Assembly: GCA_050948785.1 (NCBI GenBank)
Contig: JBMNEM010000008.1
Location: 194,520 to 258,519, forward strand
Origin: JAAZMI01 sp050948785
GTDB taxonomy: Bacteria; Bacillota; Dethiobacteria; DTU022; UBA8154
Direction: 5' to 3'
DNA: 64,000 nucleotides
Numbering within the stretch: the first letter of the stretch is position 1; the number at the start of each line of letters is the position of its first letter. The notes under the pieces are model-generated. The model was not told the origin of the DNA and searched no databases. It saw nothing but the letters and a program-made list of their open reading frames with translations. Positions 15,468 through 22,790 of the stretch are shown in pieces. Both the position numbers and the translations under genes were made by a program.

Positions 15468-17313
15468 GTGCGGGAGAAACCTAACAATTTACTGGGGAAT
15501 CGTTATCAAATACTGGAAAAAGTGGGCGAGGGCGGGATGGCCCAGGTTTACCGGGGAATGGATGTAAAATTAAACCGCCCTGTGGCCATTAAAATTTTAT
15601 ATGAGCATCTGGCCAATGACCGGGATTTTTTGCGTCGTTTCAAGCAGGAGGCTAAAGCAGCGGCCAAGCTTTCACACCCTGCCATTGTCAATGTTTACGA
15701 TGAAGGGGAGGAAGAAGGCCTTCACTATATTGTCATGGAATATGTCGATGGCTTTACCTTGAAAGATATTATTCTGCGTGAAGAACACCTTAAACCCGAG
15801 GAAGCAGTCCGGATTGCCCTGCAAGTTTGCGATGCTTTGATGCATGCACACGGCCAAAATGTTATTCACCGCGATATTAAGCCCCACAACATCATTATCT
15901 CGCCGGAGGGAAGAGTAAAAGTTACCGACTTTGGGCTGGCGCGGGCTGCTACCGATGCGACAATTACCTATGGGAAATCCCTTTTTGGTTCTGTTTATTA
16001 TTCTTCCCCGGAACAGGCCCGGGGAAGCTCTGCCGATCTGAAAACGGATATTTATTCCCTGGGAATTGTCCTCTACGAGATGTTAACCGGTGTGGTGCCT
16101 TTTTCGGGTGAAAGCCCCATCTCGATAGCCTTGAAACACCTTCAGGAGGAGATCGTTCCTCCCGGCAATCTGGTTGCAGGGCTCTCCCCGGCCCTGGAAA
16201 TGATTGTAACCAGGGCCACTCGCAAAGAACGAAATTTGCGCTATTCCAATGCTGCTGAATTCTATGGTGATCTCCGGGGATGGTTGAAAAACAAGGAAAA
16301 AGGTGAGCACCTCAGTGATTCTTTTCTGCAAAGATTAAAGTCCTATCCACCTCCCCGGGAGCAGACCGTTACTCACAGGGAGAAACAAGAAGAAGGGCCG
16401 GAAACACCTATGAAAAAAAAGAAACAGTCTAAAAAGTACTTTGTATATGTGGCGATGGCGGTTGTTCTTTTTTTAGCGCTCTTTACCGGTTATAAATTGT
16501 TGCACAATTTTCTTTTTGTCCCCGAGGTTGCTGTTCCGGACCTCACCGGTTTAAGCCTGGAAGAGGCCGAAAAAGAGCTTTCTCCTTTGGAGTTGAAGTT
16601 ACACGGTTGTCAGTAATGTACATAGCGATACGGTACCGCCCGCCCATATTGTCTCTCAGGAGCCTCTGCCACAAAGAAAAGTCAAGAAAAAAAGGGAGAT
16701 AGAGCTGGTTTTAAGTCTGGGGCAGGAATATATTGAAGTTCCTGATTTAATCGAGCGGGCAGAACATGAGGCCCGCCTTATTCTCAAGGATGCCGGGCTG
16801 GAAATGTCCCTGAGCCACGAATACAGCGATACTGTTACTTCCGGCCATATTATACGGCAGGATCCGGGCAAGGATTTTCAAGTGGCTCGCGGGGAAACCG
16901 TGCGTGTAGTTGTGAGCAAAGGCAAAAAGCCTGTTACCATGCGTAATTTCCAGGGTCGGCTGCTTGCTGATGCCCAGGAATGGCTTGATCATAACGGCCT
17001 TGTCTTGCGTGACCCGAAGGAAGAATATTCGGCTGAATTTGCTCCCGGGGAGATTATTTCCCAATTTCCGGCAGCCGGCGAGACTGTGCAGGCAGGGGAC
17101 CCCGTTGATCTGGTCATCAGCAAAGGAAAGGAACCGGAAGCAGTACAGACGTATCATATAAAAGTGAGCCCCCGGGTACCTGCTGGCCGGCTTATAAAGA
17201 TTTATGTAGAAGATGAAGAGGGGTCTAAGCTTGCTTTTGAGGGGGAATATCAAGGCCAGGAGATCAGTGTTGCCGGGGTAGGCTGCGGGCCAGGTTATCT
17301 TAATGGAGTATAG
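15468..17313 (+). CDS. prkC: PASTA-domain Ser/Thr protein kinase, split by a 1-nt frameshift
   Basis: Membrane kinase that senses cell-wall fragments and controls growth and dormancy. Residues about 10-270 form a complete kinase domain: glycine loop VGEGGMAQV, VAIKIL lysine, HRDIKPHN, TDFGLARA. A K-rich linker and a transmembrane helix (about 325-350) follow. The first frame stops at 16616, just inside PASTA 1. A different frame continues the PASTA repeats (TVPPAHIVSQEP, YIEVPDLIERAEHEA, MRNFQGRLLADAQEW) to 17313. Removing one G from the pair at 16605-16606 restores one protein of about 615 aa, normal for PrkC. If the shift is real, the product is a membrane kinase without its sensor. GTG start; a TTG or ATG restart could make the PASTA part separately. 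Confidence 0.9.
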
Positions 17314-17379
17314 GGGCCAGGAATACCGAGTTATCGATATAAAGCCATTTCCATAATATCATCTAAAGGGGGAGTATTA

Positions 17380-18255
17380 CTGCAAGATCGTTTAGTAAAA
17401 ATAAAAGGGGGCTTTTATTTTGTCCTGGATTTCCAGGGGGAGATCATCCGCTGCCGGGCCCGGGGACGCTTGAAAGAAAAGGGTCTGGATTTGCTGGTGG
17501 GTGACTTGGTAGAAATAGATCGCCGGGAAAAAGTAATCGAAAAAGTGTACCCACGGAAGAATAGTCTGACCAGGCCTCAAGTAGCCAATATTGATCAGGT
17601 TGTCATCTTGATGTCTGTAAGCAGGCCTCCTCTGGATCTTGTTCTTTTGGATCGCCTCCTCGTTACTGCAGAAAAGGCCCTGCTCGAGATCGTTATTGGC
17701 CTGAATAAAACCGATTTGTTGAAAGGCCCGGAGATGGACAGGGTTAAAGAGATCCTCGGGGTATTCAGGGATTGCGGGTATAGGGTAATTTTAACCAGTG
17801 CCCTTACAGAGCAAGGGGTAAACGAACTAAAAAACAATTTAAAAGGCAAGGTAAGTGTTTTTGCCGGGCCTTCAGGTGCAGGTAAATCCACCTTTATCAA
17901 CAAATTAAAGCCGGGGCTGGGCCTTCTCTCCGAACCTGTAAGCTCCAAAACGGAAAGAGGCCGCCATACCACGCGCCACGTTGAGCTGCTCAAACTTGCT
18001 GACGAGACTTTTGTTGCTGATACGCCGGGATTTCAGAGATTAAATCTGGAGGGTATTGCTGCACAGGAGCTCTCTTCTTTTTTTCCGGAGATGTCTCTTC
18101 ACGAGCCCTGCCGTTTTAACAGCTGCCTGCATCGTGCTGAACCGGGATGTGCGGTGAAGGATGCTCTGCAAAGGGGGAAAATAGCTTCCTGGAGGTATAA
18201 CCATTACCTTGATTTTTTAGAGGAAATCGAGCAGCTGGAAAAAAGGAAGTACTGA
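17380..18255 (+). CDS. rsgA: Ribosome small-subunit-dependent GTPase
   Basis: Circularly permuted GTPase that checks late 30S maturation. An N-terminal OB fold (GGFYFVLDFQGEIIRC) is followed by the G motifs in permuted order: G4 GLNKTDLL, G1 GPSGAGKST, G3 DTPGFQ, and a C-terminal zinc motif with Cys and His residues (CRFNSCLHRAEPGC). The OB fold is only included if translation begins at CTG 17380, six bases after GGGGGAG; the next usual start codon is TTG 17470, which would remove most of the OB domain. A CTG start is therefore likely. Third gene of the prpC-prkC-rsgA-rpe cluster. Confidence 0.93.
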   Translation: MQDRLVKIKGGFYFVLDFQGEIIRCRARGRLKEKGLDLLVGDLVEIDRREKVIEKVYPRKNSLTRPQVANIDQVVILMSVSRPPLDLVLLDRLLVTAEKALLEIVIGLNKTDLLKGPEMDRVKEILGVFRDCGYRVILTSALTEQGVNELKNNLKGKVSVFAGPSGAGKSTFINKLKPGLGLLSEPVSSKTERGRHTTRHVELLKLADETFVADTPGFQRLNLEGIAAQELSSFFPEMSLHEPCRFNSCLHRAEPGCAVKDALQRGKIASWRYNHYLDFLEEIEQLEKRKY

Positions 18256-18306
18256 GCCCCTTCATTCCTTTCTTTTAGCCATTTTCATACCAAGGAGGAT
18301 ACTTTC

Positions 18307-18966
18307 GTGATCAAGGTTGCGCCTTCCATCCTTTCAGCGGATTTTGCCTGCCTTCTGCAGGAAGCCAGGCGTATGGAACGTTTTGGTGCAGATTGGCTGC
18401 ATATTGATGTTATGGACGGTCATTTTGTTCCCAATATTACCATGGGCCCTTTAGTGGTCCAGGCTTTGCAGGGACGTGTGGGCCTTTTTCTGGATGTTCA
18501 CTTGATGATTGAGAAGCCCCAGGATTTTATCAGCCAATTTCACCAGGCGGGAGCCCAGATGCTTACGGTTCATGCTGAAGCCTGTCCCCACCTGCACAGG
18601 GTGATCCAAACCATTAAAAAAATGGGCTGTAAAGCCGGTGTTGCCTTAAATCCCGCCACTCCCCTCAGTTGTCTGGAGTATATCCTGCATGACGTGGACC
18701 TGGTCTTGATCATGTCTGTCAACCCCGGCTTTGGCGGACAGGATTTTATTCCCGCTGTTTTGCCGAAAATCAGGGCTTTGGCACAGGAAAAAAGAAAGCG
18801 CGCCTTAACACTGGATATCCAGGTGGATGGCGGAATTAATGAAGAAACCGCCGTGCAGGTGGTCGAAGCCGGGGCAGATATACTGGTAACCGGTTCCGCT
18901 CTTTTCAGCTCAGCCGAACCCCAAAATATGATCCAGGCTTTGAAGATGCTACCCGCCGGGAAATGA
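18307..18966 (+). CDS. rpe: Ribulose-phosphate 3-epimerase
   Basis: A 219-aa TIM-barrel enzyme interconverting ribulose 5-phosphate and xylulose 5-phosphate. APSILSADFA, HIDVMDGHFVPN (metal ligands), DVHLMIEKP, MSVNPGFGGQ and VDGGIN are all present at their usual spacing. GTG start with AAGGAGG eight bases upstream. It supplies the ribulose 5-phosphate pool used by RibBA, whose gene lies downstream. Confidence 0.96.
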   Translation: MIKVAPSILSADFACLLQEARRMERFGADWLHIDVMDGHFVPNITMGPLVVQALQGRVGLFLDVHLMIEKPQDFISQFHQAGAQMLTVHAEACPHLHRVIQTIKKMGCKAGVALNPATPLSCLEYILHDVDLVLIMSVNPGFGGQDFIPAVLPKIRALAQEKRKRALTLDIQVDGGINEETAVQVVEAGADILVTGSALFSSAEPQNMIQALKMLPAGK

Positions 18967-18979
18967 AAGTTAAAGAATG

Positions 18980-19008
18980 TTTAAGAAAACAAGGCTTTAT
19001 GTTATAAT
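18980..19008 (+). promoter_or_regulatory. Extended -10 promoter for the rib operon
   Basis: TGTTATAAT (extended -10, TATAAT at 19003-19008) with a weak -35 TTTAAG at 18980, spacing 17. Only 81 bp separate rpe from ribD, and no FMN riboswitch core can be read there. Confidence 0.5.
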
Positions 19009-19047
19009 AAAATTAAATCAAGGATTTTAAGAGGTGATGAAAACCAG

Positions 19048-20172
19048 ATGGATCCAGACGAGCGATATATGTGGATGGCCCTGGATCTTGCCCGCCGGGC
19101 TTGTGGAAAAACCAGTCCCAATCCGATGGTCGGAACAGTAATTGTTAGAGGCGGGGAGGTTGTTGGTACGGGCTTCCACAAAAAGGCCGGGGATCAACAT
19201 GCGGAGATTGTTGCTTTGACGGAGGCCGGTGCCAAGGCCCGTAAGGCTACGTTATATGCCAACCTGGAGCCTTGTTCCCACCAAGGACGGACACCGCCGT
19301 GCACGGAGGCGATCATACGGGCCGGAATCCGCAAGGTGGTCATAGCGACAGTTGATCCCAATCCGCTTGTTTCAGGACGGGGGATACGTATACTTCAAGA
19401 AGCAGGTATCAAGGTCAAGGTAGGTGTTTTGGAGGATAAGGCCAGACGCCTGAATGAAATATTTTTTAAATTTATCACAACAAAAAAACCTTTTGTAATG
19501 GTTAAAGCAGCTATGAGTCTGGATGGCAAGATCGCTACCACTACGGGCAAGTCCCGCTGGATTAGCGGAGAAAAATCCCGTAAATTTGCCCACCAGCTGC
19601 GCGCTGTGTCCGATGGGATTATGGTCGGGATTAATACCATCTTACAGGATGATTCTCAGCTTACAGTACGTCTGGATGGTGAAAAAGTTGCCAATCCCGT
19701 GCGTATTATTGTCGACAGCCGAGGCAGGTTGCCTTTAGACAGTAAAGTGGTGAAAACGGCACGGGAAACGAAAACAATCCTGGCAACAACAACTCTGGCT
19801 GCCCCGGAAAAGCTGAAGGCCTTGGAGGATGCCGGGGTGGAAGTGTTAACCCTCCCCCTCCAGGGCGAACAGGTCGACCTGCAAGAACTGATGCTTGCCC
19901 TGGGTGAAAAAGAGATCAGCGCCCTCCTTGTGGAAGGGGGAGGAACCCTGAATTATTCTCTATTAAAAGAAAATATCATTGACAAGATTTATTTTTTTAT
20001 TGCCCCTTTCCTTTTAGGTGGGGAAAATGCCCCTACCCCTTTAGGTGGGGTTGGAGCCTGTGAGCTTAAAGAATCCTGGAAAGTGCAGGATTTAGAGCTC
20101 AAGCAGCTGGATAATGACTTGTTGATCATTGGTTACCCCGTGAGGAGGGAGAGAAGTTGTTCACCGGGATAG
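19048..20172 (+). CDS. ribD: Bifunctional riboflavin deaminase/reductase
   Basis: A 374-aa fusion for steps two and three of riboflavin synthesis. The N-terminal deaminase has the zinc motif HAEIVAL plus LEPCSHQGRTPPC. The C-terminal NADPH-dependent reductase has MSLDGKIAT, SGEKSRKFAHQLR, MVGINTILQDD and LLVEGGG. ATG at 19048 follows AGAGGTGATG. It overlaps ribE by 16 bp. First gene of ribD-ribE-ribBA-ribH. Confidence 0.96.
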   Translation: MDPDERYMWMALDLARRACGKTSPNPMVGTVIVRGGEVVGTGFHKKAGDQHAEIVALTEAGAKARKATLYANLEPCSHQGRTPPCTEAIIRAGIRKVVIATVDPNPLVSGRGIRILQEAGIKVKVGVLEDKARRLNEIFFKFITTKKPFVMVKAAMSLDGKIATTTGKSRWISGEKSRKFAHQLRAVSDGIMVGINTILQDDSQLTVRLDGEKVANPVRIIVDSRGRLPLDSKVVKTARETKTILATTTLAAPEKLKALEDAGVEVLTLPLQGEQVDLQELMLALGEKEISALLVEGGGTLNYSLLKENIIDKIYFFIAPFLLGGENAPTPLGGVGACELKESWKVQDLELKQLDNDLLIIGYPVRRERSCSPG

Positions 20173-20861
20173 TGGAGGAGTTGGGGGAAATATCCGGTCG
20201 GCAACAGTCCAGGGATAGCATCGTCCTGATCATCAAAGGGGAAAAAGTGATGTCGGGGCTGAAAGAGGGGGATAGCGTCGCCGTCAATGGGGTTTGCCTG
20301 ACGGTAGCCAAAATCTTCCCCACAGCTTTTTATGCCGATGTGATGCCTGAAACTCTGCGTAAGACCAACTTGAATGAACTTAAAAACGGGGAAAAGGTGA
20401 ACCTGGAAAGAGCCTTGCCTGTGGGGGGGCGCTTCGGTGGGCACTTTGTCAGCGGCCATATAGATGGCACGGGAAAGATTCTCGCAGAGAAAAAAGAGGG
20501 CAATGCTCTGCTTAAGAAAATCAGTGCCCCTGCAGGGGTGATGAGCTATATTATTCCCAAGGGTTCTATTGCTATTGATGGTATCAGCCTGACAGTTGTG
20601 GAGGCAGAGGAAGATTCTTTCAGCGTTTCGCTGATTCCCCATACAGCCAAGTTCACGACTCTGGGTTATAAAAAACCCGGAGACAAGGTGAATCTGGAAG
20701 CGGATCTCCTCGGTAAATATGTGCAAAAGTTCTGTTTAAATTTTTTCAAGGGTGATCAGGGTCATAACCTTTCTGTAGAACAGGGCAGTACCCTTTGGCC
20801 CGATGATCCGGAAAAAGAGGGTATAACCTATAACCTCTTAAAGAAGAAAGGTTTTCTTTAA
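20157..20861 (+). CDS. ribE: Riboflavin synthase alpha chain
   Basis: Dismutates two 6,7-dimethyl-8-ribityllumazine molecules to riboflavin. Two lumazine-binding repeats are visible, starting with MFTGIVEELG and GHFVSGHIDGTGK, with AVNGVCLTV and AIDGISLTV in matching positions. 234 aa, slightly longer than usual through a C-terminal tail. The TTG start at 20157 lies inside the end of ribD after GGAGGGAG, so translation is coupled. Confidence 0.95.
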   Translation: MFTGIVEELGEISGRQQSRDSIVLIIKGEKVMSGLKEGDSVAVNGVCLTVAKIFPTAFYADVMPETLRKTNLNELKNGEKVNLERALPVGGRFGGHFVSGHIDGTGKILAEKKEGNALLKKISAPAGVMSYIIPKGSIAIDGISLTVVEAEEDSFSVSLIPHTAKFTTLGYKKPGDKVNLEADLLGKYVQKFCLNFFKGDQGHNLSVEQGSTLWPDDPEKEGITYNLLKKKGFL

Positions 20862-20895
20862 ACTATGGCAGGTGGAAAAATGGGAGGCGATAGCA

Positions 20896-22113
20896 TTGCA
20901 GCAGCACTTTAATACGATTGAAGAGGCCATTGAAGAATTTAAAAAAGGAAAAATGGTCGTTGTGGTCGATGATGAAGATAGGGAAAACGAAGGGGATCTG
21001 GTCATGGCGGCAGAGATGGCTACGCCGGAGGAGGTTAATTTCATGGCCCGTTTCGGCCGGGGGCTGATCTGTGTTCCCCTGACGCCAAAGCGTGTCGAAG
21101 AGCTGGATCTACCGCCAATGGTTACACATAATACAGACAGCCGTGAAACGGCTTTTACTGTCTCTGTTGATGCCCGGGGGACATCCACGGGAATATCCGC
21201 TCATGAAAGAGCCTTGACGATCAAAAAATTAATCGATCCCCAGGCGGAACCCGCTGATCTTACCCGCCCGGGACATATTTTCCCTTTAAGGTATAAAGAG
21301 GGGGGCGTGCTGCGTCGCGCCGGCCATACAGAAGCGGCGATTGACCTCGCCAAGCTGGCCGGTCTTTATCCGGCCGGAGTCCTCTGCGAAATTATGAATG
21401 ATGATGGTACTATGGCCCGGGTGCCGCAGCTGATGGATTTTGTGCAAAAGCATGATTTGAAAATCATTACCATCGCTGATCTGATTCAATACCGGATGAA
21501 GAAGGAAATGCTGGTCTGGAGAGCGGCTGAAACCATGTTGCCGACAGCTTATGGCGATTTTAAGCTTATTGCTTATGATAATTCCCTGGATCATAAGACC
21601 CACCTGGCCCTGGTTAAAGGTGAAATCAATAAAGACAAGCCTGTGTTGGTCAGAGTCCACTCCGAATGTTTTACCGGTGATGTGCTCGGCTCCCTGCGCT
21701 GTGACTGCGGTAAGCAGCTTTCCCAGGCTCTCCGGCAAATCGAGGCCGAAGGCTGCGGAGCACTTGTTTACATGCGCCAGGAAGGCCGTGGTATCGGCCT
21801 GCTTAATAAAATTAAAGCTTACCATTTGCAGGACTGCGGAAGAGATACGGTGGAGGCTAACGAAGAGCTGGGCTTTCCGGCTGATTTGCGCGATTATGGT
21901 TTAGGCGCGCAAATTCTGGTAAATTTAGGGATTAAAAGAATGCGCCTGCTGACCAACAATCCCCGCAAAGTCAAGGGTTTGGAAGGTTACGGGTTGACCA
22001 TTGTCGAGCGTGTCCCCATTGAAATAAATCCTGGTCCTTACAATAGCCGTTATTTAAAAACCAAAAAAAATAAGCTCGGGCACTTCTTATTTACTGGAAG
22101 CAGCAAGAACTAG
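20896..22113 (+). CDS. ribBA: DHBP synthase / GTP cyclohydrolase II fusion
   Basis: Makes both precursors of riboflavin from ribulose 5-phosphate and GTP. The N-terminal RibB part has VVVDDEDRENEGDLVMAA and the RPGHIFPLR and HTEAAIDLAKLAG motifs. The C-terminal RibA part has RVHSECFTGDVLGSLRCDCG (zinc) and MRQEGRGIGL. I take TTG 20896 as the start, because GGGAGG stands eight bases ahead; a GTG at 20872 has no such site. About 405 aa, normal for the family. Confidence 0.95.
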   Translation: MQQHFNTIEEAIEEFKKGKMVVVVDDEDRENEGDLVMAAEMATPEEVNFMARFGRGLICVPLTPKRVEELDLPPMVTHNTDSRETAFTVSVDARGTSTGISAHERALTIKKLIDPQAEPADLTRPGHIFPLRYKEGGVLRRAGHTEAAIDLAKLAGLYPAGVLCEIMNDDGTMARVPQLMDFVQKHDLKIITIADLIQYRMKKEMLVWRAAETMLPTAYGDFKLIAYDNSLDHKTHLALVKGEINKDKPVLVRVHSECFTGDVLGSLRCDCGKQLSQALRQIEAEGCGALVYMRQEGRGIGLLNKIKAYHLQDCGRDTVEANEELGFPADLRDYGLGAQILVNLGIKRMRLLTNNPRKVKGLEGYGLTIVERVPIEINPGPYNSRYLKTKKNKLGHFLFTGSSKN

Positions 22114-22190
22114 CACAACACAAATGCGATTCTACTGCAAAATGTAATGGAATCAAATGTCACAACTAGAAATTAAAGGCGGTGTATAAC

Positions 22191-22659
22191 TTGTTAAAAC
22201 AGTTCGAAGGGCACCTTTATGCCAAAGGGTTCCGTTTTGGTCTTGTCGTCAGCCGCTTTAACGAATTTATTTCCGGCAAGCTTCTGACCGGCGCTTTGGA
22301 TGCCTTAAAAAGACATGAGGCCAGGGAGGAGGACATTGAGGTGGCCTGGGTGCCGGGGGCTTTCGAAATTCCCCTTGGTCGCCAAAAAAATGGTCAAAAG
22401 CGGGCGTTATGATGCGGTTGTTTGTTTAGGAGCTGTGATCAGGGGTGATACGCCGCATTTCGATTATATTTCTTCCGAAGTAACCAAAGGTATTGCCCAG
22501 GTCGGGTTGGAGACGGAAATACCGGTGATGTTTGGCATTATTACAAGCGATACGCTGGAGCAGGCCATTGAAAGGGCCGGGACAAAAGCGGGGAACAAAG
22601 GATGGGACGCCGCTCTTGGGGCCATTGAAATGGTGAATCTCATCAAAAAAATTGTGTAG
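22191..22659 (+). CDS. ribH: Lumazine synthase, split by a 1-nt frameshift
   Basis: Condenses the RibD product with DHBP to give lumazine, normally in a 60-mer shell. The first frame gives FRFGLVVSRFNEFISGKLL and VAWVPGAFEIPL, then drifts to a stop at 22412. The other frame continues with VAKKMVKSGRYDAVV, LGAVIRGDTPHFDY, and ERAGTKAGNKGWDAA to 22659. Deleting one T of the pair at 22375-22376 restores a normal protein of about 155 aa. As written, no functional enzyme would be made and the rib operon would be incomplete. TTG 22191 after AAAGGCGGTG is a better start than the GTG at 22182. Confidence 0.93.
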
Positions 22660-22742
22660 AAATTTGGACCGGGTTTCCCTTTAAAAATTTTACCTACAGA
22701 AAATGCAGAAAACGAGTTGAAAGTATTTAAATTAGTTTGTTG

Positions 22743-22773
22743 GAGCAGGTAAAAAGAAATCCTGCTCTTTTTT
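22743..22773 (+). terminator. Intrinsic terminator of the rib operon
   Basis: GAGCAGG and CCTGCTC pair around an 11-nt loop and are followed by six T residues. It separates ribH from polA. Confidence 0.8.
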
Positions 22774-22790
22774 GTGGAGGGGATAAAATA

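Noticed and set aside
20133..20726. A 197-aa minus-strand frame over ribE
   Set aside because: Antisense to a well-conserved riboflavin synthase; no ribosome site.
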